Shown here piece by piece: positions 18,673 to 25,862 of a stretch of DNA of 64,000 nucleotides. Made by a program: the position numbers and the translations under genes. Position 1 is the first letter of the stretch; the number at the start of each line of letters is the position of its first letter. This DNA is from an uncultured Pseudomonadota bacterium. Its GTDB lineage: Bacteria > Pseudomonadota > Alphaproteobacteria > RF32 > CAG-239. The stretch covers positions 1-64,000 of the forward strand of contig CASDYX010000005.1 in assembly GCA_949286215.1 (NCBI GenBank), read 5' to 3'. The notes beneath the pieces were generated by a model. The model was not told the DNA's origin. It made no database searches and was given only the letters and a program-made list of their open reading frames with translations.

Positions 18673-18738
18673 TGCTATAATCCTTTTGCAAAATTTTGCC
18701 TTTATATTAAACAAAATTGGTTAAGATTATCTTAGTTT

Positions 18739-18767
18739 CAAAATAGCATAATTTGGACATTTTGTCT
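18739..18767 (-). promoter_or_regulatory. Putative promoter of protein C
   Basis: On the minus strand TAGACA (18767-18762) is followed after 17 bases by TATTTT, a fair fit to a sigma-70 promoter about 70 bases upstream of the start. Related TTGACA or TAGACA words lie 70-95 bases ahead of proteins A and B as well. Confidence 0.35.
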
Positions 18768-18801
18768 ATTGTTTTAAAAGAACGTTACAAAAAATTCATA
18801 C

Positions 18802-18830
18802 AAAAAAGAGGTCTTGCGACCTCTTTTTTT
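18802..18830. terminator. Terminator of ileS
   Basis: A perfect stem AAAAAAGAGGTC / GACCTCTTTTTT with a 4-base loop, flanked by A and T runs, lies between ileS and protein C and can act in either direction; ileS is the gene it closes. Confidence 0.85.
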
Positions 18831-18845
18831 ACTCGTTCTTGCGTT

Positions 18846-21800
18846 TTAGGCAACTTTGGCGTCAAAGCAAATTGACTTGCCTTCAATGTCTGCCTGAGTG
18901 CCCTCACTGCAATCATTGCTGAATTTGACTGCTAAAACTTGCTCGGCGACGTAGTCTTTATTTTCTTCCAGAGCTTGAGCCAATTCGGCATCCGGTGTCT
19001 GATAGCTCAATTCTATTCTATCGGAAATGTTAAAGTCTTTGTCTTTACGCAGGGTTTGAACGAGGCGTACAAAGTCTCTGGCCATGCCTTCACGTTTGAG
19101 GGCATCCGTTACTGTGGTATCCAAGGTTACAACAGCCTTATTATCGGCAAAAGACTTACCGGCAACGCCTTCTTTCATCTCAAGGCGGACTTCAAACAAG
19201 TCTTTGTTCAAAGTTTGACCGCCGATGGAGAGGGTTCCGTCTTCGTTTAAGCTCCATTGACCTTGTTTGTAGGCTGCCATAACTGCGCCCATATCTTTAC
19301 CCAAAGCCTTACCAAGCAATGGAGTATAGAGATAGATTTTCTTCGTGGCGTAATTTTCTAGCTGATTGTCAAATTTAACTTGTTTTACATTGAGCTCATC
19401 TTTAACAATCTCTTGATAAGCCGGACTTAACTCAGCTCCGATTACCGTTAAGCTATTTAACGGCAGACGGTTTCTTAAGTTCTTTTCCTCACGGATGAAC
19501 TTACCGGTTGAGCACAAGTCTTGAACAAAGTCCATGGTGCTGACCAATTCGGCATCATAGTTAATCGCACTCAAGCTCGGATAATCTGCCAAGTGGACGG
19601 ATTCTTCACCGGTTAAGGCTTTGAAGATATATTCACTCAAGAACGGCATCAGAGGTGCGGCAATTTTACAAGTATTGACCAAAACCGTATAAAGTGTGTC
19701 AAAGGCTTGAGCCTCGCCTTCCCAGAAACGGTCACGAGTGCGGCGAATGTACCAGTTGTTCAGAACTTCCATAAATGAGGCTAACTCATTGGTGGCTAAA
19801 GCAACATCGTAGCTTTCAATGCCTGATTTAACAACTTCGGCCAAGTGTTTCAATTTAGAGAGAATATAGTTATCAATTGCCTCAGATGAAGAGCTGATTT
19901 CTTTGGCTTGATATTCTTCGGCATTAGCATAGAGTGTGAAGAAGTAAAAAGCATTCCACAGCGGAATTTGTGCCACGCGTGAGGCTTTGGCAATTTCTTT
20001 ACCTTCTTTATCAACGGCCAGATTTCCGCCTTTTAAGACCGGAGAAGAGACCAAAAACCAACGCAGAGCATCAGAACCGATTGAATCCAAAACTTCATTC
20101 GGGTCTGGATAGTTTTTGAGGCGTTTGGAGAGCTTTTGTCCGCCTTCGGCCATCAATAAACCGGTACAGATACAGTTCTTGAACGCCGGACGATTGTGCA
20201 GAGCCGTGGACAATACCGTTAAGGTATAGAACCAACCTCTGGTTTGATCCATTGCCTCAACAATAAAGTCTGCCGGGAAGTGGCTCTCAAACCACTCTTT
20301 GTTTTCAAACGGATAGTGAATTTGCGCATAAGGCATTGAACCTGATTCAAACCAGCAGTCAAACACATCACCAACACGGCGCATCATGGTTTGACCTGAC
20401 GGGTCATCCGGATTGGGATAAACAACGTCATCAATATAAGGCTTATGCAGATTGGTAACCTCAAATCCGGTCTTTTCTTTAATTTCTTGAATTGAGCCAA
20501 AGACGTCAATACGCGGGAATTTCGGGTTATCAGACTTCCAAACCGGAATTGGCGTACCCCAGAAACGATTTCTGGAAATTGACCAATCGCGCGCGCCTTC
20601 CAGCCATTTACCGAAACGGCCGTCTTTAATATGCTCAGGAACCCAATTGATTTGTTGGTTATTCTTCACCATTTCATCACGGAAATCCGTTACCTTAACA
20701 AACCAGCTGGACATAGCCTTGTAAATCAACGGCGTATCCGTTCTCCAGCAGAAAGGATAGGAGTGGGTGTATTGTTCTTTTTTAACCAAGATGCCACGCT
20801 CTTTTAAGAGTTGCATAATCGGCTCATTGGTTTCAAACACTTGTTTACCTTCATAATCGGGAACTTCGGAAGTGAACTTACCTGCTTCATCTACCGGGCA
20901 AACGACGGGGAAGTTTTCATCATAAGCGCGGCAAGCATCAAAGTCGTCTTGACCAAAGCCCGGAGCAATATGAACAATACCGGTACCGTCTTCGGTCGAA
21001 ACGAATTCACCGCTCAAGACCTTAAAGGCACCTTTGGCTTTCAAATCCTTAAAATACGGGAACATCGGCTCATAGCTCAAGCCTACCAAATCTTTACCTT
21101 TGATGGTTCCAACTTTGGTGGCATGCTCGAGTTGTTTTTTGTATCTGCCGAGCAAGGCTTGTGCCAAAACATATTTTTGACCATTTTCTTCCATAATGGC
21201 ATAGTCAATATCCAAGCCAACAGCCAACATCAGGTTGGAAGGCAAGGTCCAAGGAGTGGTGGTCCATACCAAAATGTTCATGCCGTTTTCAAGTTTGAAC
21301 ATTACGGTAATGGCGTTATCGGTTTTATCTTGATAGCCTTGATTGACCTCAAAGTTTGACAGAGGGGTTTCGGCTGCCCAAGAATATGGCAAAACGCGGT
21401 AATCTTCATAGACCAAACCTTTGTCATACAATTCTTTGAAATTATGAATAACACTTTCCATAAAAGGTAAATCCATGGTCTTATAGTCATGGTTAAAGTC
21501 AACCCAACGGCCGATGCGTTTGAACATATCAACCCAGATACCTGAATATTTCAAAACGTCAGAACGGCAGAAGTCATTAAATTTTTCAACGCCGAATTCT
21601 TCAATTTGTTTACGCCCTGAAACACCTAACTGCTTTTCGGCAGACATTTCAGCCGGAAGACCGTGGCAGTCCCAGCCAAGACGGCGTTCTACTTTTTTGC
21701 CGTTCATAGTTTGGAAACGAGCAACTACGTCTTTGACATAAGAAACCATAATGTGTCCGTAGTGCGGGGTACCATTGGCAAACGGAGGGCCATCATAGAA

Positions 21801-21935
21801 CACAAATTCAGCCGCACCGTCACGGTTGTGGACTGATTTTTCAAAGGTTTTATCTTCTTCCCAAAACTTGAGAACTTCTTTTTCCAGCTCGACAAAATCT
21901 GCCTTTGCTTTCACTTCAGCATAATGTTTAGTCAT
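18846..21935 (-). CDS. ileS: Isoleucyl-tRNA synthetase, type-2-like
   Basis: 1029 aa, charges tRNA-Ile with isoleucine and edits valine. The HIGH motif reads HYGH (58-61) in PPFANGTPHYGHIM, and the KMSKS loop reads KLSKRLKNYPDP (about 598-609). This KLSKRLKNYPDP form and the C-terminal region are those of the eukaryote-like IleRS2 class, which in other bacteria is naturally resistant to mupirocin. The CP1 editing domain and anticodon-binding domain are in place. The gene has a leader of roughly 160 bases and its own terminator. Enzyme identity is firm; the class and any antibiotic phenotype are inference from motifs. Confidence 0.93.
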   Translation of the reverse strand: MTKHYAEVKAKADFVELEKEVLKFWEEDKTFEKSVHNRDGAAEFVFYDGPPFANGTPHYGHIMVSYVKDVVARFQTMNGKKVERRLGWDCHGLPAEMSAEKQLGVSGRKQIEEFGVEKFNDFCRSDVLKYSGIWVDMFKRIGRWVDFNHDYKTMDLPFMESVIHNFKELYDKGLVYEDYRVLPYSWAAETPLSNFEVNQGYQDKTDNAITVMFKLENGMNILVWTTTPWTLPSNLMLAVGLDIDYAIMEENGQKYVLAQALLGRYKKQLEHATKVGTIKGKDLVGLSYEPMFPYFKDLKAKGAFKVLSGEFVSTEDGTGIVHIAPGFGQDDFDACRAYDENFPVVCPVDEAGKFTSEVPDYEGKQVFETNEPIMQLLKERGILVKKEQYTHSYPFCWRTDTPLIYKAMSSWFVKVTDFRDEMVKNNQQINWVPEHIKDGRFGKWLEGARDWSISRNRFWGTPIPVWKSDNPKFPRIDVFGSIQEIKEKTGFEVTNLHKPYIDDVVYPNPDDPSGQTMMRRVGDVFDCWFESGSMPYAQIHYPFENKEWFESHFPADFIVEAMDQTRGWFYTLTVLSTALHNRPAFKNCICTGLLMAEGGQKLSKRLKNYPDPNEVLDSIGSDALRWFLVSSPVLKGGNLAVDKEGKEIAKASRVAQIPLWNAFYFFTLYANAEEYQAKEISSSSEAIDNYILSKLKHLAEVVKSGIESYDVALATNELASFMEVLNNWYIRRTRDRFWEGEAQAFDTLYTVLVNTCKIAAPLMPFLSEYIFKALTGEESVHLADYPSLSAINYDAELVSTMDFVQDLCSTGKFIREEKNLRNRLPLNSLTVIGAELSPAYQEIVKDELNVKQVKFDNQLENYATKKIYLYTPLLGKALGKDMGAVMAAYKQGQWSLNEDGTLSIGGQTLNKDLFEVRLEMKEGVAGKSFADNKAVVTLDTTVTDALKREGMARDFVRLVQTLRKDKDFNISDRIELSYQTPDAELAQALEENKDYVAEQVLAVKFSNDCSEGTQADIEGKSICFDAKVA

Positions 21936-22103
21936 CCTTAAACACCTTGTATCTGTATTGATTATTAAAAATTAAAATTTTTGAAATTGATGAGTTTGAT
22001 ATGTATGAAATATGATGCAATCCCCTAAGGGATAATAATGAACGGAATGTGATTTATGATATTTATTTGCATCTTGGTATCTTTCTTTTGAAAATCTTTC
22101 AGA

Positions 22104-22132
22104 AATTTAATACAACTTTTTTTTCAAGTCAA
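22104..22132 (-). promoter_or_regulatory. Putative ileS promoter
   Basis: On the minus strand TTGACT (22132-22127) and TAAATT (22109-22104) are 17 bases apart. The implied leader to the ileS ATG is about 160 bases and contains a small ATCCC-TTAG-GGGAT hairpin near 22030, but no T-box-like structure. Confidence 0.35.
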
Positions 22133-22157
22133 ACAGAATCTATCGGTTTTAGAAAAC

Positions 22158-22198
22158 AAAAAAACCATAAAGGCTTTGTGAGAGCTTGTATGGTTTTT
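22158..22198 (-). terminator. Terminator of the 47-aa gene
   Basis: A 10-bp stem AAAAACCATA / TATGGTTTTT encloses a second short stem (AAGGCT with AGCTT). On the minus strand it ends in a T run. It supports the small upstream reading frame being a real transcription unit. Confidence 0.65.
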
Positions 22199-22222
22199 GA
22201 GTGAGCGTTAGAGGTAAAGATT

Positions 22223-22366
22223 TTACACAACCGGAACTTCTCCGAATATAATGTAGTAAAAAACCATTACCAAAAATACAATAATTACTAAGTCTTTATA
22301 CCAGACATCCTTTTGCGGATTTTTTGTTTTAGGTTCATTCTGACCGCTAAAATCAATTGTTTTCAT
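22223..22366 (-). CDS. 47-aa single-pass membrane peptide
   Basis: A small frame, ATG at 22366 to TAA at 22223. The first 25 residues are polar (MKTIDFSGQNEPKTK...), then come about 17 hydrophobic residues (LVIIVFLVMVFYYIIF), then a short tail GEVPVV. AAGGA lies just upstream of the ATG and a terminator just downstream, so it looks like a complete gene. The family is not recognised. It sits between anmK-like and ileS on the same strand. Small membrane peptides of this shape often modulate a larger membrane protein, but nothing here shows a partner. Confidence 0.6.
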   Translation of the reverse strand: MKTIDFSGQNEPKTKNPQKDVWYKDLVIIVFLVMVFYYIIFGEVPVV

Positions 22367-22410
22367 AATCCTTATGTTTTTAGTTTATTTATAATAATAT
22401 TTTTAATTCT

Positions 22411-23529
22411 TTATTCGTTTTCCTGTTGGTGCGGAGTGCTTATTTCTCCGCCGGACATTGGCTCAACTACCCCTGTGGTGGATGGAAAACTTATCGGTAA
22501 ATTGTATAGGCGTCTGGCGCTCAAAAAAGCATAGGCTTGCGCTGGCAAAGAGTTGGTATTTAACCCCTCTTCGGCAGCTGTATGAATTGACATTTCAGGT
22601 AAGCGTTGACGCAAAAATCTTAAAATGGTCGGGTTTTTGGCTCCCCCACCGCAAACTATCACTACTTTGGGGATTTCCGGCAAATAAAGCAATAATGAAT
22701 AAGCAATAGCCTCGGCAACAAAGGCTGTCGCTGTGGCCGCTCCGTCCTCTAGGCTTAACCCCTCAAGGTGTTCCAATTTTTCAACAAACTCATGGCGAGC
22801 AACCGACTTGGGCGGATATTTGGCAAAGTATTTATGTTTCATCATGGTGGCTACAATTTGCTCATTAACCTTACCGGTAATGGCTAGTTTGCCGTTATAG
22901 TCCATATGCATTCCGCCATGTTTTCTGACCCATTCATCTATCGCAGCATTGCCCGGACCACAATCAAATGCAGCCATTTCGCCGTAAGTACCAATCCATG
23001 TGACGCGCGAAATTCCGGTAATGTTTACGATAGCCATCGGCTTGCCGATATCCCCGCACAAAGCATTATAGTAAACCGGCTCTAAGGGAAAACCTTGCCC
23101 GCCGGAACGAAGGTCTGCTTTGTGAAAATCATGAACAACCTTAATTCCCGTGAGGCGAGACAATAATTCACCGTTGCCTAACTGAATAATTTGATGTTCT
23201 GCGGGATTGCAATACAAGGTAATCCCCTCATAGCCGATGATATCTACTTCTAAGCCATGGGTGGCAATATAGTCTTTTACAACTTCGGCATGAAAACGTG
23301 TTAGCTCTTCATTGATTTCATTATACTCATGAATTGCCTCATCCGTATAAGGGCAAGTACCAAACAGAGGTCTTATTTTTTCTCTTAGACTTTCATCATA
23401 TGGAATATGTTGCAGAGGACCAAAATCATAAACATCTACCCCGTCCGTATTCAGCAAAGCTATATATACGCCTTCAAGTGAGGATGTACTCAATAAGCCG
23501 ATTGCGTTTAAGGGTTTTATTACAGGCAT
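22411..23529 (-). CDS. anmK: AnmK-like anhydro-N-acetylmuramic acid kinase
   Basis: 372 aa. AnmK phosphorylates and hydrates anhydro-MurNAc from peptidoglycan turnover. The catalytic segment FDCGPGN (about 190) with its Asp is present, as are NITGISRVTW, the C-terminal VIVCGGGAKNP and SLPAQAYAFLS (usually SxxxEAxAFA). The N-terminal ATP-loop, normally GxMSGTSxDGxD, reads GLLSTSSLEGVY here, with Gly to Thr and both Asp changed. The enzyme may therefore have altered nucleotide handling or a different sugar substrate. It lies upstream of the 47-aa peptide on the same strand. The family call is good; activity is less certain. Confidence 0.8.
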   Translation of the reverse strand: MPVIKPLNAIGLLSTSSLEGVYIALLNTDGVDVYDFGPLQHIPYDESLREKIRPLFGTCPYTDEAIHEYNEINEELTRFHAEVVKDYIATHGLEVDIIGYEGITLYCNPAEHQIIQLGNGELLSRLTGIKVVHDFHKADLRSGGQGFPLEPVYYNALCGDIGKPMAIVNITGISRVTWIGTYGEMAAFDCGPGNAAIDEWVRKHGGMHMDYNGKLAITGKVNEQIVATMMKHKYFAKYPPKSVARHEFVEKLEHLEGLSLEDGAATATAFVAEAIAYSLLLYLPEIPKVVIVCGGGAKNPTILRFLRQRLPEMSIHTAAEEGLNTNSLPAQAYAFLSARRLYNLPISFPSTTGVVEPMSGGEISTPHQQENE

Positions 23530-23644
23530 GATAAAAAATTGACCTCTGTTGTTGCATTGTTGGAATTATATGATATTATCGGTTAAGAATTTATGAAACT
23601 TCAGCTATTTTTAGCTGTTTTATTTTTGTTTTAGGATAAGGAAA

Positions 23645-24901
23645 ATGAGCCAATTTAAATCTGAATTTTTAAATATTATGGTTGAACGCGGTTTTTACAA
23701 TCAATGCACGAATGAAAGCGCCTTTGATGCTTACTTGTATGAGTGCGAAAAATCAGGAAAACCAGCTGTTGGCTATTTGGGCTCTGATCCTACCGGAGAC
23801 AGCTTGCATGTCGGACATATCGTCCCCTTGATGATGATGCGTTGGTTCCAAAAATGTGGTCATAAACCTTTAACTTTGGTCGGTGGTGCAACCGCTCGAA
23901 TCGGCGACCCGTCAGGTAAAGATAAACTCCGCCCGTTTTTGGATGAAGAAACACTCAAACACAATATTGAAGGTTTGAAAAAATCTTTCTCCAAGTTCTT
24001 GAAATTCGGAAACAGCGCAAATGACGCCGTGATGGTTGATAACTGGGATTGGTTTAAGGATATTAATTACCTCGCCTTTTTGCGCGATATCGGAACTTAT
24101 TATTCGGTTAACCGTATGCTGACTATGGACAGCGTGAAATCTCGTTTGGACAGAGAGCAACCTATGTCTTTCTTGGAATTTAACTATATGCTCTTGCAAG
24201 GATATGATTTTTGCGAACTCTTCCAAAAATATGGTTGCCGCGCACAAATAGCCGGCTCTGACCAATGGGGTAATATTACATCCGGTACCGAACTCGGACG
24301 CAGAAAATATGACGTTGAGCTCTTTGGTTTTACCAGCCCGATTATTACTGATTCAAATGGTAAAAAGATGGGCAAATCCGAAGGAAATGCGGTTTGGATT
24401 AATGAAGAAAAGCTCCCCAGCTATAACTACTATCAATATTTCCGTAATATCGGTGATGCCGAAGTTGGCAAATGCTTGCGTATTTATACCGATTTACCGA
24501 TGGATGAAATCAGACGCTTGGAAGCCCTTAAAGACCAAGAAATTAACGAAGCTAAGAAAATTTTGGCCTTTGAAGCTACCAAAATTTGCCGTGGCGAAGA
24601 AGAAGCCAAAACCGCTCAAGAAACCGCTATTGCCACTTTTGAAAAAGGCTTGGCCGGAGGAGATTTGCCTTGTCTTGAAAAAGCAAGCGTTGATGGATTA
24701 TCTATGCTTGATGCCTTTGTTGAACTCGGCTTTATCTCCAGCAAAGGTGAAGGTCGTCGCTTGGTCAAACAAGCAGGTCTCAAAATCAATGACAAAGTTA
24801 TTAGCGATGAAAACTACAAGTTCTCTTCTGCGGACTTGATTGACGGGCAGATTAAGCTCTCTCAAGGCAAGAAAAAACATGGTTTGATTAAAATTGCTTA
24901 G
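23645..24901 (+). CDS. tyrS: Tyrosyl-tRNA synthetase
   Basis: 418 aa, class Ic synthetase. The HIGH motif reads HVGH (55-58) in GSDPTGDSLHVGH, tyrosine/tRNA-binding segments include GYDFCELF and QIAGSDQWGN, and the KMSKS loop is KKMGKSEGNA (about 239-247). An S4-like RNA-binding domain covers the last 60 residues. AAGGAAA precedes the ATG. It is divergent from anmK-like and ends in a hairpin terminator. Identification is firm. Confidence 0.95.
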   Translation: MSQFKSEFLNIMVERGFYNQCTNESAFDAYLYECEKSGKPAVGYLGSDPTGDSLHVGHIVPLMMMRWFQKCGHKPLTLVGGATARIGDPSGKDKLRPFLDEETLKHNIEGLKKSFSKFLKFGNSANDAVMVDNWDWFKDINYLAFLRDIGTYYSVNRMLTMDSVKSRLDREQPMSFLEFNYMLLQGYDFCELFQKYGCRAQIAGSDQWGNITSGTELGRRKYDVELFGFTSPIITDSNGKKMGKSEGNAVWINEEKLPSYNYYQYFRNIGDAEVGKCLRIYTDLPMDEIRRLEALKDQEINEAKKILAFEATKICRGEEEAKTAQETAIATFEKGLAGGDLPCLEKASVDGLSMLDAFVELGFISSKGEGRRLVKQAGLKINDKVISDENYKFSSADLIDGQIKLSQGKKKHGLIKIA

Positions 24902-24921
24902 TTAAAAGAGTTTATATTAAC

Positions 24922-24950
24922 GAGGCTCTCAATTGAGGGCCTCTTTTTTT
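24922..24950 (+). terminator. Terminator of tyrS
   Basis: A long stem built from GAGGC / GCCTC and the palindrome CTCAATTGAG, followed by eight T residues on the plus strand, lies 20 bases after the tyrS stop. Confidence 0.85.
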
Positions 24951-24993
24951 ATTGACAAAAATGACTTTTCGATTTAAGAACAGCTTAATTTTG

Positions 24994-25010
24994 TATTTTT
25001 ATGTCTAACT
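24994..25010 (+). promoter_or_regulatory. Shared upstream word TATTTTTATGTCTAACT
   Basis: This 17-base word stands 17 bases before the 48-aa gene. Nearly the same word occurs before the genes at 51746 and 52238 at a similar distance. It may be a -10-type promoter element (TATGTC/TATGTT followed by TAAC) giving a very short leader. Function is inferred from recurrence only. Confidence 0.45.
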
Positions 25011-25027
25011 TAAAAAAAATTACAATT

Positions 25028-25174
25028 ATGGGAAAAAGAAAAAACAAATCCGGGTTTGAGGCTATGCCTAATCAGATGTATTACACTGAACGTTTGGTTA
25101 AAAAGCAAGGTACTCCTTGCGAGTCAAAAGCCAAATTCACGCCCAACAAGTTCAAGGTTCATCGCCGTGGGTAA
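25028..25174 (+). CDS. 48-aa basic peptide
   Basis: A short frame, ATG at 25028 to TAA at 25174, encoding a strongly basic, soluble peptide (starts MGKRKNKSGF, ends KFKVHRRG) with a single cysteine. There is no Shine-Dalgarno sequence: the leader is TTAAAAAAAATTACAATT. The size and charge would suit a nucleic-acid- or ribosome-binding peptide, but I recognise no family. It is followed after 45 bases by the 80-aa gene, also without a ribosome site, and both appear to share the promoter word at 24994. Support is the clean frame, context and repeated upstream element. Confidence 0.55.
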   Translation: MGKRKNKSGFEAMPNQMYYTERLVKKQGTPCESKAKFTPNKFKVHRRG

Positions 25175-25219
25175 TCAGAGACTTTAGAAAAATTGTTTAA
25201 TCATTAAAAATTTTTAATC

Positions 25220-25462
25220 ATGAAAAAGTCAGTAAAAATCAAAAAAATTACAGGTACCCGTGAAGGTATGGAATTTGAAACTGAAGAAGGAAAGTTCACG
25301 CTTTTTTTCAAAGAAATGGCAAAATTTGTCGGTGTGCCGATGCCAGATGGTGATACAATCGTAATTGAAACATCTGATGATGGCGGACCTGCAAAACTTG
25401 CGGTCGGCCGCATGGTGCTCAATGTTCCGGAATATTTCCTCAAGGAAAAAGGCTTAATCTAA
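25220..25462 (+). CDS. 80-aa hypothetical soluble protein
   Basis: A compact acidic protein with alternating beta-type segments (VKIKKITGTREGMEFE, DTIVIETSDDGG). No family is recognised and no signal peptide is seen. No Shine-Dalgarno sequence precedes the ATG (leader AAAAATTTTTAATC). It lies between the 48-aa peptide and a small lipoprotein gene, all in the same direction with short gaps, so the three probably form one transcript ending at the hairpin at 25826. Confidence 0.6.
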   Translation: MKKSVKIKKITGTREGMEFETEEGKFTLFFKEMAKFVGVPMPDGDTIVIETSDDGGPAKLAVGRMVLNVPEYFLKEKGLI

Positions 25463-25475
25463 AAACCTTTTCTTT

Positions 25476-25823
25476 ATGAAAAAATTGATATTTTTCGTTA
25501 GTTTCGCATTGTTGATGTGCGCTTGTTCGTCTTCTCCGAGAGAAAAGCCCCAAACAATTGCCAAACAACAGCAAAACACAAAAATTTTTTCGACAGATGA
25601 AAATATTGCAGGGATTTCACCAACAGATGTTATCTATATGATGACCGAACCTGGGATTTTTGATACACCTCGCAATGCTGTCGGGAGAATATCTGTTACT
25701 TATATGCTACTCAAAGATAGCAGCGTATTAGTGTTGAAACACAGAAATGTTATTGCACCATACACAAAAGAGCAAGCAAAACTCATTATGCTTACAAAAA
25801 TGCGTATGGAAAGCAAAGAATAA
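25476..25823 (+). CDS. Small predicted lipoprotein
   Basis: 115 aa. A type II signal peptide (MKKLIFFVSFALLMCAC) ends in a lipobox-like LMCAC, followed by SSSPREK, so the protein should be lipid-anchored. The mature part is not recognised. It starts 13 bases after the 80-aa gene without any purine-rich ribosome site (leader TCTAAAAACCTTTTCTTT). It is the last gene of the SD-less trio and is followed by a strong bidirectional terminator. Confidence 0.6.
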   Translation: MKKLIFFVSFALLMCACSSSPREKPQTIAKQQQNTKIFSTDENIAGISPTDVIYMMTEPGIFDTPRNAVGRISVTYMLLKDSSVLVLKHRNVIAPYTKEQAKLIMLTKMRMESKE

Positions 25824-25825
25824 TT

Positions 25826-25858
25826 AAAAAAGTCCGTTTTTCTAAACGGACTTTTTTT
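25826..25858. terminator. Bidirectional terminator
   Basis: A stem AAAAAAGTCCGTTT / AAACGGACTTTTTT with a 4-base loop separates the plus-strand small lipoprotein gene from the convergent batD. Confidence 0.85.
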
Positions 25859-25862
25859 GTGG

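Noticed and set aside
9916..18714. Prophage or tape-measure interpretation of the large proteins
   Set aside because: No capsid, terminase, portal, tail or integrase gene surrounds them, and each has its own terminator rather than a late-operon layout.
21936..22103. Possible T-box or riboswitch in the ileS leader
   Set aside because: No T-box sequence or antiterminator pair was found; only a tiny ATCCC/GGGAT hairpin, and T-boxes are not expected in Proteobacteria.
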